Positions 12,967 through 24,600 of a DNA stretch of 64,000 nucleotides are shown one piece after another. Numbering within the stretch: the stretch's first letter is position 1; the number at the start of each line of letters is the position of its first letter. The position numbers and the translations under genes are program-made. The notes beneath the pieces were generated by a model that searched no databases, was not told where the DNA came from, and saw only the letters and a program-made list of their open reading frames with translations. Where the stretch lies: contig NC_077231.1 of the NCBI RefSeq assembly GCF_027887165.1, positions 190,898,334 to 190,962,333 of the forward strand. Direction: 5' to 3'. This DNA is from Monodelphis domestica (taxonomy: Eukaryota > Chordata > Mammalia > Didelphimorphia > Didelphidae).

Positions 12967-13691
12967 TTTTTCCTGGATGTTTTCAGTTTCCTCTTTAGTC
13001 AGAAATCAGAGTCTGCTGAGCAGGTTTTTTGTGTATGGAGTTAATGAGCAGGCTCTCAATTCTCCTCAGTCCTTTGCAGCTTTTCTCGGTACCTTCCTCC
13101 AGGGGGTGCTCAGTGTCTTCACTCTCTTGCCTGCCTGGTTTTCTGGTTTAGCTACTATCGGGGGTGGGTCCCTTGCAGTCCTAGTCAATTCCCAAGGACT
13201 CAAAAATGCTCCCTGTTAATTCTAGAGGCACTCCTGGCTCACTCCCTGGCTCTGGCAGGCACGCTGGCTCTGGGGACCTGAAGTCTGTGCTCTCTCGTGT
13301 TTTGAGGTTTTCTGCCTAGCTGCCTTGGGGAGGGGAGGTCCCCTGCTGTCCTAGTCAGCTCCCAAGGGCGCAGAAGTGCCCTCTCTTCGCTTCAGAGGCA
13401 CCCCTTGCTCCTTCATCTTGGCATGCACTGGCCCTGGCTCTGGCCCTATAGGTGGGGGTGGGGGGGGTGGACCCACTTGCATTTAAGTGGAAGCCCTTTT
13501 CCCCTCTTATAGGCTGGTAAAGCCCTGATCCCACACACCTTCACTGCTGCACCCCGCTCTACAGCTCCTCCGCTCCTCTGATAAAGATTCTTAAGGTCTT
13601 TTGGGGTGATCCTTGTCAGTATATGTCAGTGTATGTCGGGGAGAGTGAGTAAGCTACGTTTAGCTGGCTGCCATGCTTACCCAGAAGTCTC

Positions 13692-13708
13692 AACCCTAAC
13701 TACTTATT
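13692..13708. repeat. Target-site duplication, 5' side of the minus-strand L1
   Basis: Second exact copy of AACCCTAACTACTTATT, abutting the L1 5' end. Confidence 0.92.
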
Positions 13709-13908
13709 GAAATTACCAATAACTCCAATTGTTCCTTTTCATTCAGCCTTGTGCCCACTGAAGGGGTATAGACTATTGGGGAAGGAGTTGCAATGGTTGG
13801 CGGGAGCCCTGAGAAAGGGCAAGACTGGTCTTAAAGTGGAAGCTCCAAGTTTGGGACAGGAATTTGTAAAAAGGTGATGGCAGAACCAGTAGCAGGATCC
13901 CTCTAAGC

Positions 13909-14477
13909 ATGAATCTCCAGTGGTCAGTAAAGCAGTTTCCACTACACCAGGTGTCTTTGCTGCTGCTGAACTGCATTTATTACATTTCTGCTAGAAGATA
14001 GACCAAGATCTTCAAGGGCTACTTAGTGGAAATGACAGAGATCTACAGACACATTATCTTCGTGGTTCTCATCATCATTCAGTTGCTGTTTTGGAGGTCT
14101 CCCTTTGGGAGATCAAGACACCCAGGGATACTGGAGATCTGGTAAATATAATCCCTAGACCTTTCTAGGCCCATGTCAATGGGTTCTCTCTGCTCCTGAC
14201 CTTCTCTGATCAGATGCATAATGATGTTGCTGGACCAGCAGGCCAAGCTGTTAGGCATTGATAAGGCAATCCCAGACGCAGGTATAGAATGCCAGTGAAA
14301 CAGTTGGTAAGTATCTGGAAGAGATTCACAAAATAAAGAAAGAATTGAACAATTGTGCTGAAAAACTGGACATGGACCAAGAGTAAACTGGCGGATAAAG
14401 AGAGCTTCACTTTTGTGTTAAAAGAGGTTAAGAGTTTGATCAGCAGCAGGGAAAACCTGGTAAGGGTAGAAATGTAA
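13909..14477 (+). pseudogene. Decayed retrocopy of a BCAP31-like gene
   Basis: BCAP31 is an ER membrane protein that helps sort membrane cargo. Translated pieces follow the order of the family: MNLQWSV at the start (13909), a hydrophobic LLLLNCIYYIS segment, KIFKGYLVEM just after a TAG at 13999 that replaces the expected Trp, then FVVLIIIQLL, later GFSLLLTF (14181), QQAKLL (about 14236), and ASETVGKYLEEIHKIKKEL leading into a coiled coil ending SSRENL. Pieces are in different frames, with stops and a missing middle segment (the part before the third membrane span). No introns are seen, so this is a processed copy. BCAP31 fits better than BCAP29 in the KIF...LVE and FVVL regions. The match is from memory of the family. 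Confidence 0.72.
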
Positions 14478-15062
14478 ACACTGTCCTTGGATAAACAGAT
14501 GCTAACCAGGCTAACCCAAAGTCCATGATTTGTCTTTTACCAAGGCCCTCCTGGACAGAGAAAGGTAAATGGATCAACGTGGAAAATGATTAAGTGAGGA
14601 ATCAGGCTTTCTCCTATTCTGACAACACACTCATCTACTACCCCTCCAGTTGGCTTCTGTCTTACTAAAGAGAATCTGCTACTTCTCTGAGACTTTTTGG
14701 TCAGGAAGTGTATAAAGAAGAGGTCCCTACCCAATCTGATCCCTACTTGATATTTGGACTCATGTCGACTATCTGTCCCAGAACCCTTTATCTCAATGAG
14801 GAAAGAGATCTCCCCTGCCTTGTTCACCTTACAAACCCTACTCCCACCTCCCCACAAAGACTTATGCTGTTTGGAAACCTGTTGTCTCACTTTGAGTTCA
14901 AAGAGCAGTTGCAGTGAGGGAAAGGTGAGAACAAGAAGCGATTCTTGTCCACCTTTTAGATTACCATGGTCTGCTGGATGGGAGCTTGGATCCCATATCT
15001 TTTTCTTTTCCCTTTCCTCTATCCCTGTCTACCATAAAAACAAAACAAAACAAGCAAAAACA
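14478..15062 (+). other. Possible 3' UTR and A-rich tail of the BCAP31-like retrocopy
   Basis: Unique-looking sequence of medium GC follows the coding remnant and ends in an A-rich stretch (15034-15062, AAAAACAAAACAAAAC type) that could be a decayed poly(A) tail. No poly(A) signal is clear. The link to the retrocopy is inferred. Confidence 0.35.
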
Positions 15063-16332
15063 CCAAATGTACCATCTTATTCCAAAGAGCAACAAGGTTG
15101 TTTGTTAGGAAAAGAGAAATTCTGTGAATCCTTGATCAGACAACTGTAGAAGAAGATCTAGGGTTTGGGGTAGCTGTTCTTTTTTTATAGTGAGAAGCCT
15201 CTTTCCTTTTCTCTTGTTCAGCCCCTTGCACCATTCTACTTTGTGGATTTTGCGGAAGTTGAGTGGGAGTGGTGTTCTTATCTCTATACATAAGATTTCT
15301 CCTGGGAAAGTTTTTATAAAGTAAATTTTAGGGAAAAAATTTATGCTAGTATCTATCTGGAGGAATGGTTGGAGTAGGGGAGTAACTTGAGACAGGAAGA
15401 ACAGTTAAGAATTTTTTCATTATAATTATCCAGACAAGAGGAGAGGAGAGATATTATAAAGGTTGAATCAGCCAGACTTGGCAAGTAATTAGACATTGTG
15501 GTTTAGAGTGAAGAAGAATCGAAGAATTCTGGAAATTTCAGAAGTTAGGAGGGGGGAAGGTTTTTTTTTTTGGATATGTTGATTTCAATTTCAGACATTA
15601 ATTTTTGAATCCTGGCAAAATATATTCCATGGAGAAGTCTAGTAGATGGTTAAGATTGGAACTCTGGAAGCAGATCAGAGCTGAAGAATTAGTAGTATAA
15701 AGGTAGTCATCAAATTTATGAGAGGGACACTGATTAGCAAGGAAGACTATAGTCCATGAAAAGAAGGACAAAGTTTGAGGATTCACTGGATCTGGGAAGA
15801 ACCCTCTTCTGAGGAAACAAGGACACTGAGAAGGAGTAGACAGTGAGTGAGAAAGAAAACCAAGAGTATCAAAAGGGATGGTCCACAGTGCTCAGTGCCA
15901 GAGAACTGAGATGACTGGGAAAAAAGATCATTTGGTTTGGACATAAAATAGAGAATAAGTTCTTTATACCAGATAAGAAATCCCCTCCCAGTAGGAGAGA
16001 TCTAACTACCTACGTACTCTTTTGGAGAAGTAATTAATTACTTTCACAAAGGAAGAGAAGTGGTATATGGGAATTGCCAATCCCCTCAAAAATAAAAAAA
16101 AAACCCTGTCCTAGGAGAAGGGAAGTCATGGGGGTGCAGATTCAAGACACTATTATTTTGCTTTATTGTTTTTACTAGAGAGAGTTCAATGTTGGAGGGA
16201 TAAAGAATAGGACATGTCAGCAAATGACTGATGTTAAGAAACATCATCACCAAAGAAATGTCAAATCAAAAGTAATAATAATATTCTGGGCTAGAGAGAC
16301 AAGAGACATTTGATAGACAGTCCGGTTCTCTC
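15063..16332. other. No gene recognised
   Basis: Medium AT content. A short T run sits at 15561-15571. No named repeat or coding signal is seen. Confidence 0.5.
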
Positions 16333-16475
16333 ATTATCTAACATGAGAAACTAAGACCAAGAGGTTAAATGGCTTACTTGCCTAAAGACACATAGGTAAT
16401 AAGTTGAAGAACTACGATTTGAACCTAGGTCCTCAGATTTTAAATCCAATATTTTTCCTACTACATGGCATGACC
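16333..16475 (-). repeat. MIR/THER-like SINE
   Basis: ATGAGAAACTAAGACCAAGA, GGTTAAATGGCTTACTTGCC, GATTTGAACCTAGGTCCTCA: a complete MIR core on -. Confidence 0.7.
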
Positions 16476-16552
16476 TCCTTTATCATGGATCCATTAAAAT
16501 AAGATATTTTATTTTAAATTGAGAATTCTTTTGCCATGATTCAGGATGATAT

Positions 16553-16615
16553 ATTAAATAAGCATATATAATATCCTTAAGGAAAGAAGTTCCCTGAATC
16601 AAATTTGGTAAAAAT
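16553..16615 (+). repeat. Unnamed repeat, copy 1 (second copy in WNT16 intron 2)
   Basis: AATAAGCATATATAATATCC followed by GAAGTTCCCTGAATCAAATT closely matches 48788-48850. It abuts an L1 fragment starting near 16620. Confidence 0.6.
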
Positions 16616-16619
16616 AAGA

Positions 16620-17397
16620 TCCATTCCCTAAATTGATAAATGGTCAAAGGATATGAATAGGCATTTTTTTCAGAAGAAATCAAAGTTATTAATAGCCATG
16701 TGAAAAAGTGCCCTAAATCACTATTTATTAAAGACATGCATATTAAAAACAACTCGGAGGTACCACCTCACCCCTCTCAGATTAGCTAACATGACAGAAA
16801 AAGAAAATGACAAATGTTGGAAGTGATATGGGAAAGTAGGCATACTAATGCATTGTTGATAGAGTTGTAAACTGGTCTATTCTGAAAAATAATTTTGAAC
16901 TATGTACAAAGAGCTAGAAAACTGTGTATACTCTTTGACCTATATCTGTATCACCCACAAAAAAATAATGAAAGGAAAAGGACCGATGTGCACAAAAACA
17001 TCTATAGTAGCTCTTTTGTGGTGGCACAAAATTAGACACTGAGGGAATACCCATCAATTGGGAAATGAATGGCCAAGTTGTGATTTATTATTGCGATGGA
17101 ATATTACTGTGCTATAAGAAATAGAGAAGGATTATTGCAAAAAAAAAAAACCTAGGAAGGTTTATATGATTGATACAAAGTGAACTGAGCAGAACCAGGT
17201 CATTGTACAGTGTAACAGCAATATTACAACAATAATCAACTATGAAAGACCACTACTCTGAACAATAAAATGATCCTTAATTTGGAAATATGTTTTACAT
17301 ATATAATTAATGTCATATTGCTTACTTTCTCAATGGGTGAGGAGGGGTTGGAGAGACAGAGAGAATTTGGAACTTTAATTTTTTAAGTCAAATATAT
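16620..17397 (+). mobile_element. Old L1 3' fragment
   Basis: Runs from TTGATAAATGGTCAAAGGAT through TAACATGACAGAAAAAGAAA and CATCAATTGGGAAATGAATG to an ORF2-distal tail with GCAGAACCAGGTCATTGTAC and a G-rich 3' UTR. Broken frames. Confidence 0.75.
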
Positions 17398-17404
17398 ATA
17401 GTTT

Positions 17405-17590
17405 AGTTAACATCTTAGAATTAATACTATGTGTTGGTTCTAAGGCAGAAAAGCAGTAAGAGCTAGGCAATAGGGGCTAAGTGACTTGCCCAGGGTCACA
17501 CAGCTAGGTAATATCTGAGGTCAAATTTGAACCCAAGACATTCTCTTTCTAGACCTGATTCTCAATCCATTGAGCCACTAGTTGTTACTG
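17405..17590 (-). mobile_element. tRNA-derived SINE, minus strand
   Basis: AGTGACTTGCCCAGGGTCAC, ACAGCTAGGTAATATCTGAG, TCAAATTTGAACCCAAGACA and TCAATCCATTGAGCCACTAG are the reverse complement of the SINE type at 58256. Confidence 0.75.
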
Positions 17591-19099
17591 AAAATTTTTT
17601 AAAGAAATTACCAGCACAAAAGAATGGGAAAAGGAGAGACAAACAGACAGACAGACAGAGACAGAGACGTGTTTTTACAATTAATGAAAATGCTAAAACA
17701 TTGAGATTTTGTTTTGTTGATATGTTCATCCTGGGGATTAGCAGTTGCCTTTTCCACTGAAGAAACAGCTGTGCTCTCTCCAAAGCATGAAGGAGGATAA
17801 TACTAGCTAGTGAAAGGAAAAATAAAATCTGACCTAAAAGTTATAGTCATATCAACTATTTGTTGAATTGAACAGAAGATTCCACCCTTTAATCAACATA
17901 GTCTGAGACAACCCAACCAGCATCATAGGATCATAGATATAAACCTGGAAATAACTTTAGAAATTTTCTAGACTCCCTAGTGTTGGCTAACCTTTTCCAA
18001 GTTTGAGTGCCCAGGGGGCAAAGTCAAGCTGTCTGTGAGCTCCTGTGTTACTGGAGAGAGCTGAGGAATTGCTTGCTTTGGGTGCCTGGACAGTGGGGCA
18101 GAACATATTTTTGGAATGTCCAGTTTGAGGAGTTGGATATAGAATCATCAAGGAGTAGGACTGTTTTGCTGAGATGAAAAGCAATCCTAGATTAAATAAT
18201 GTGATTTTATTGTGGATCCAATTAGCTCAGTTATGTAATACCTTCTAGCATTGCCCAGCTGCATGTGATTATGGGTTAGAAGGATGGGGAAAGGTTTGGC
18301 AAGACCCCACAGGAAATCTCCCCAATGTCTTGGGAACTTTCTTCTCACCCTGTTGATAGTGCATGGATACAAATGGAATACAAGGGATATCTTTTGGTTA
18401 TCTGCTGCTCTCACTATGTGACTGACCCTAATTGATTCTTGGTCATACATTTCTCAGAGGACAATCTTTAAACTCCTTCTGTGTACCCATTATGCACTTC
18501 TCCCTTAACCTTTGGGTTGTTAATGAGAAACTTTGCAAACAAAACAAAAACAAAATACAAAACCCTTAAGGAAGTTCTTAGTTTTTCAAAAAGCCACTTT
18601 GAGCAAAGCTATATAGGACTTTTGTTGATTATCTAGCACAATATACAACTTTTAAAATGGAAAGAAATGAAATAACTCAGAGATGGATTGTTAACAAGTT
18701 GTAAAGTCTCTTGTCAGGCTATTTTAAGATGTAACAACTCCATTCCTTATAAGGATGAGGAAAAGGGAGTAGGAAATATCCTATCTCTTCCTTTGTTATC
18801 AGATACAACTTTTGCCCAGGTGACCCTTGCCACATTTATTGCAAGTTTATATGGGACTGGTGGGATCTAAAGATGTTGTTTGTTGTTTACTTGAACGACT
18901 AAACTTTGAGCTCTTGCACTGGTTCTCATGACCCTAGAAGAAGGTCAAACTTCTTTTGTTCTGAATGATATTAAAGGAGGCAACCATAGGCACTAGGCCA
19001 CAGGGGGTTAGGGATAAAAGGAAAAGCAAAGAAAGAGAAAGAGAAAATCACATGAAGATGGATAGACAAGAGCACAAAAGATAGGAAGAGATATAAGAA
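17591..19099. other. No gene recognised
   Basis: Holds an (ACAG)n run at 17642-17662 and a possible MIR start near 17930. The rest is unassigned. Confidence 0.5.
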
Positions 19100-19440
19100 C
19101 ATAAATGAGTAGTAGAGACATGGATGGAATACTACTGAGCTGTAAGAAATGACAAGCAGGTTAATTTTGAAAAAACATAGAAAGACCCAACATGAAATTA
19201 TGATGAATGAAACAAGCAAAACCAAGAGAACAGTGTATACAGTAACAAAAATATTATTTAAAGAATGATTTGTGCATTTTCATCTCCAGAAAAAGATAAA
19301 GAGAAATAAGTGAAATATAGTTTTATATACACATATGTCTTTGTCAAATAATGTCTTCTCCAAAGAGGAGAGAGGCAGAAGAGAGGGAGGTGACTGGTTA
19401 TTTTAATGTATCAAACAATCTTTAATTTTAAAAAGAGAGC
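19100..19440 (+). mobile_element. Old L1 3' end fragment
   Basis: GGATGGAATACTACTGAGCT, AACAAGCAAAACCAAGAGAA and a tail with ATGTCTTCTCCAAAGAGGAG. This is the same part as 33650-33990. Confidence 0.6.
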
Positions 19441-19634
19441 GAGACATAGTTAACTATGGCATTCAGGGACATTGAAACCAAAGTAAACATAAGCAGGTTC
19501 TGAAACATTTTTTCTAGAGAAGCTTTAACAGAAAGAATCTATATCTATACAATGCCAAATGTGAGTAAAAAATAAATATTTTAGTCATTCATTCGGATAC
19601 AAGTTTGATTTGAAATAATTAGGTAATTCTTTAT

Positions 19635-19835
19635 GGGGGCATCATGGTATAACATTGCGTGGTAGACTTGAAGTCTGGAAATTCTGAGTTCAAATTTTGT
19701 CTCAGACAAATACTGGTTATGTGGCCAGAAGCAAGTCACTTAAGTATGCTGAGCCTCAGTTTCTTCCTCTGTTGAATGGGAGTAACAGTAGAACTTGCCT
19801 CATAAGGTTGTTTTAAAGATCAGATGAGGAAACTA
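19635..19835 (+). repeat. MIR/THER-like SINE
   Basis: CTGAGTTCAAATTTTGTCTC, GAAGCAAGTCACTTAAGTAT, GAGCCTCAGTTTCTTCCTCT: MIR core, plus orientation. Confidence 0.7.
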
Positions 19836-19859
19836 CTGAGAAACTTTTTACTGAATTAC

Positions 19860-21475
19860 ATAAAAAGAATAACAAAGTTCATTTTGAAGATCAAGAATAT
19901 CAAGGGAACTAATGAAAAAAATATGAAAGACGGGGGCTTAACAACCAGATCTTAAAGTGTACTATGGCTAAGAGACAGAAGGGAGGATCATTGGAATAGA
20001 CTTGGAGCAAATATCCTCAAGATAGTGTATGATAAGCCAAAAGATCCCAGGTTTTGAGACAAAAACCCATTATTTGACAAAAACTGCTAGGAAAACTAGA
20101 AAACAGTATGGCAGAGATTAGGTTTAGACCAACATCTCATACCCTACACCAAGATAAGTTCAAAATGGGTAAATGACTTAAATATGAAGAAGGAAACTAT
20201 AGGTAAATTAGGTGAACATAGAATAGTATACCTGTCAGATCTCTGGGAAAGGAAATTATTTAAGACCAAACAAAAGATAGAGAATATTACAAAATGTAAA
20301 ATTGACAATTTTGATTACATTAAATTAGAAAGGTTTTGTTCAAACAAAACCAACACCACCAAAATTAGAAGGTAAGCAACAAATTGGAAAAAATCTTTGT
20401 AACAAAACCTCTGACAAAGGTCTAATTTCTCAAATTTATGAGGAATTAAATCAATTGTACAAAAAAAATGTCAAGGCATTACCCAATTGATAAATAGACA
20501 AGTGACAGGAATAGGCAATTTTCAAATAAAGAAATCAAAACTATTAATAAGTACATGAAAAAGTGTTCTAAATATCTTATGATCAGGGAAATGCAAATCA
20601 AAACAACTCTGAGGTATCACCTCACAGCTAACAGGTTGGCTAATATGACAGCAAAGGAAAATAATAAATGTTGGAGGAGATGTGGCAAAGTTGAGACGTT
20701 AATTCATTGCTGGTGGAGTTGTGAATTGATACCACCATTCTGGAAGGCAATTTGGAATTATGCCCAAAGGGCTTTAAAATATTGCCTGCCCTGTGATCCA
20801 GCCATAGCTCTGCTGGGTTTGTACTCCAAAGAGATAATAAGGGGAAATACTTGTCCAAGAATAATCATAGCCACGTTCTTTATGGTAGCAAAAAAACTGG
20901 AAAATGAGGGGATGCCCTTCAATTGGGGAATGGCTGAACAAATTGTGGTATATGTTGGTGATGGAATACTATTGTGCTCAAAGGAATAAGGACCTGGAGG
21001 AATTCCATGTGATCTGGAATGACCTCCAGGAATTGATACAGAGCAAAAGGAGCAGAACCAGGAGAACATTGTACATAGAGACCGATACACTGTGGCACAA
21101 TAGAATGTAATGGACGTCTCTACTAGCAGCAATGCAATGATCCAGGACAATTCTGAGGGACTTATGAGAAAGAACACTATCCACATCCAGAGACAGAACT
21201 GTTGGAGTAGAAACAGAAGAAAAACAACTGCTTGATCACATGGGTCAATGGGGATATGATTGGGGATGTAAACTCTAAATAATCATCCTAGTGCAAATAA
21301 TGATATGCAAATAGGTCTTGATCAATTATACACATGAAACCCAGTGGATTTGCTCATTGGTTATAGGAAGGGGGAGGAAAGAGGGAAGGGAAAGAACATG
21401 AATCATGTAACCATAGGAAATATTCTAAATCAATTAATTAAATATGTAAATTTTTAAATTTTTAAAAATCAAATA
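19860..21475 (+). mobile_element. 5'-truncated L1 (ORF2 3' part and 3' UTR)
   Basis: Matches the intact L1 from about its position 42745 to the end: the ACAAAGTTCATTT start, KETIGKLGEHRIVYLSDLWE in 20184-20375, and [20 protein letters not shown] in 20555-20989. Stops and frameshifts are present. The 3' UTR differs from both full-length copies, so it is another subfamily. Confidence 0.85.
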
Positions 21476-21689
21476 AGGATATGTATGTAAAATCTTTGGA
21501 AACCTAAAAGCATCATATACATTTCACCTATTGTTATTCCACTTTATATAATGATTTTCTGAATCAGAGCCAGGATATTTTCAATCACAAAATAAATTTT
21601 CTTAATATATGTTAACCAGTACCCAGTTCATCTTCACATAGAACTTTTGAAAAAGATAAATGTTTTAGCTGTATTTTCAAGGAATCTTA

Positions 21690-24600
21690 TAAGCTTTTTT
21701 TTCTATCATATTTTAAGCATTTATATTCCCTCTCTCTCCCCTTACCCTTATTTGTTGGAAAGAAAAAAGAAAAACAGAACTATGAGAAATATGCAGTCAA
21801 GCAAACAAATTTCCACATTAGCCATGTCCAAAGAAATATATATTTCAATCTGCATCTTGAGTTTTTCACCTTTCATGGCTAGAAACCTTTGCCATCAGTG
21901 CTCTGAAATCCTGCTTGGTAACTTCATTGATCAGTTTCAAAGTCTTTATAGTATTGCTCCTGTATAAATTGTTCTCCTGGTCCAGATCACTCTATAATGC
22001 ATTAGTTCTTACCAATCTTCCCAGGTTTCTCTAAAATCATCCTTCATCATTTTTATAGCTCAGTAATATTTCATTAGGTAGCTAGATAGTACAGTGGATA
22101 GAGTACCAGACCTAGAGTCAGGAAGTTTTGAGTTCAAATTTGACCTGAGACATGTCCTAGTTCTGTGACCCTGGGCAAGTCATTTAAACTCTATTGGCCT
22201 CAGTTCCTCATTTGTAAAATGGGCACATACTAGAGAAGTAAATGGCAAACTACTCCAATATCTTTGCCAGGAAAATCCCCCCCCCCCCAAAAAAAAACCC
22301 ATGTGGAGTAAGACACAGCTGAAAACAGCAACATTTTATTATCTTCATGTACTATAATTTGTTCAACCATTCCCAGTCCTTTCCTACTACAAAACAAGCT
22401 GTTATAAATATGTTTTACATATAAAAATGTATTTTTTCCTTTTTCTTGGATCACTGTGGAATATAAGCCTGGGATTGGTATCCCTGAATCAAAAGGCATG
22501 CACAGTTTAGTGATTTGGTGGGGCATAGTTCCAAATGGTTTTCCAGAATAGCAGGACCAATTTTCAGCTCCTGTCTTTTTCATCTTTGGCATTTTGATTG
22601 GTGTGAGTTAGAAGCTAAGAATTGCTCATACTCTTACAAAATTGATCTTTTCCTAATACATTTTGAAAAGAAGTCTTTCTATATTTTTCTAATTAACTGT
22701 TTCCCTTCTGGATTTTAATTGCATTGATTTTATGTGAGTGAATTTTTAAAAATTTCATGAAATTAAATTTGTGCCTTTATGCTAGTATTATCTCTGTTCC
22801 TTCTTTGGTCATTAACACTTTCTTATCCATAGACCTGAAAACTAATTTCTTCCTTACTCTTCTAATTAATTATATGGCCTTTTATATCTAGGTCATGTAT
22901 CTTTTTGGAGCTTATCTTGATATATGGTTTGAGGTTTTGATTCACAACTAATTTCCACCCAACAACTGTCCAGTTTCCCAAAAATCTTTTGTTCAATAGT
23001 TCTTATATCAGTAGCTGGGGTTTTTTAATTTATGAGACATGATACTAGGTTCATTCTTTTCTTTGTGTAATATACCTAATCTGTTCCACTAATAGATAAC
23101 TCTATTTTGTAACTAATACTAAATTGTTTTGATCACTATTTTGTATATTTTGAGATCTGGTATTGCTAAGGCCCCATCCTTCAAGGTTTTTATTTCTTCA
23201 TTATCCCCTTTGAGATTCTTAACTTTCTGTGCCTCTTGATAAATTTAATTATTATTTTTTTCTAGTTTTCCAAAGTAATCTTTAATAGCATTGTTGTTAT
23301 GGCACTAAAAATTTGTCATTTTAGGTAGAATTGACATTTTTATTCTATTATCTCAGCCTACTCTTGGACAATTTATTTCTCAAATTATTTGTCTTGATTT
23401 CTAAAAAGTGTATTATAATGATATTCATATAATTTCTATGTGTGTCTTGATTGACTCTCAAGAATTTTTAATATTTTGTAATTATGAAACTAAACTTTTC
23501 TATCACTCCTAGGTTTTGTTGGTAATATACAGAAGTGGTTATAACTTATACTGATTTATTTTACATCTTACAACTTGGCTGAAGTTAATTGCTTCAATTA
23601 ATTATTTAATTGGCTTCCTAGGGTTTTCTAAATAAACTGTCATATTACTGAAAAAAAAAGTATTTATCTTCTTTTCTTTTTGCCAGTGCATATTCCTTCA
23701 ATTTCTTTTTCTTATCTTTTTGCAATACTTAGCATTTCTAGCACAGTATCAAATAATAGTGGTGATAATGGACATCATTTTACAACAGATGTTACCAGAC
23801 AGGCCTCAAATTAATCCCCATTACATATAATGCTGGCTCTTGGTTTTAAGTAGATGCTCTTTACCATTTTATGAACTGTCCATGTAGCCTTGTGGTTTTT
23901 AGTATTTTAAACAGAAACATGTGGTGTTTTTTTAAAAAGCTTTTTTTCTGCATCTATTTAATCGCATTATTTTCTATCTTGCATATGTTCTTTATTGTTA
24001 TATGGTCAATGGTTATCTTCAATTAGAACATTACCTTTGTATAGTTCCTTCTGATTGCTTAATTTACTTTTTTTGTTTCTCTTGACTTCCGTGTTTCTAT
24101 TTCAAAATTTCTACTCAGTTCTGGTTCTTTCATCAAGAATGCTTGCAATTCCATTATTTCATTAAAAATCCATTTTTTCTTTATAGAATTATAGTGAATG
24201 TTTATGGTTAAATTATTGTTAGTTATAATACTTGATGTTTGGTCAATAATTTCAGACTCTTTGTGGTCCCATGGTCCATATCAGACTATTATATTACAAA
24301 TCTCTGCTGCTATCATTGGTATTTACCAAATTTTATGTGATACTGTTTCCTCAACATTTGAATGCTTTCTAGTTGCTTGGTTTATTTTTTCTTTGACCTG
24401 GAAGTTCTGAGTTTTGGTTGTGATGTTCCTGGAAGTTTTCATTGTTTTTTGGTTGATTCATTTTGTTTTTGACCAGTGGATTTTTTTCTATTTTTTCTTT
24501 GCCTCCAGGTTTTTATTTATTTCTTGAAATATGATATCCCAGCTCTTAGTTTGGTCAAGACTTTCAGGTAGTCCAAAAATTTCTTAAATTATCACTCTTT

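Larger units (their letters stand above)
7124..13691 (-). mobile_element. Nearly full-length L1, inactive, minus strand
   Basis: Read on the - strand, this L1 starts at 13691 and ends in a short A tail near 7122-7130. Order is 5' UTR (13691-12967), ORF1 remnant, pyrimidine-rich (on +) spacer, ORF2 remnant, 3' UTR. It is flanked by an exact 17-bp target-site duplication. Frameshifts and stops break both ORFs, so it is older than the + strand copy at 38039. The spacer contains an (AT)n run at 11850-11881, and a G10 run lies near 12337. Confidence 0.93.

Noticed and set aside
18187..18450. 87-codon minus-strand frame
   Set aside because: No recognisable domain, no splice context, and nothing alike nearby.
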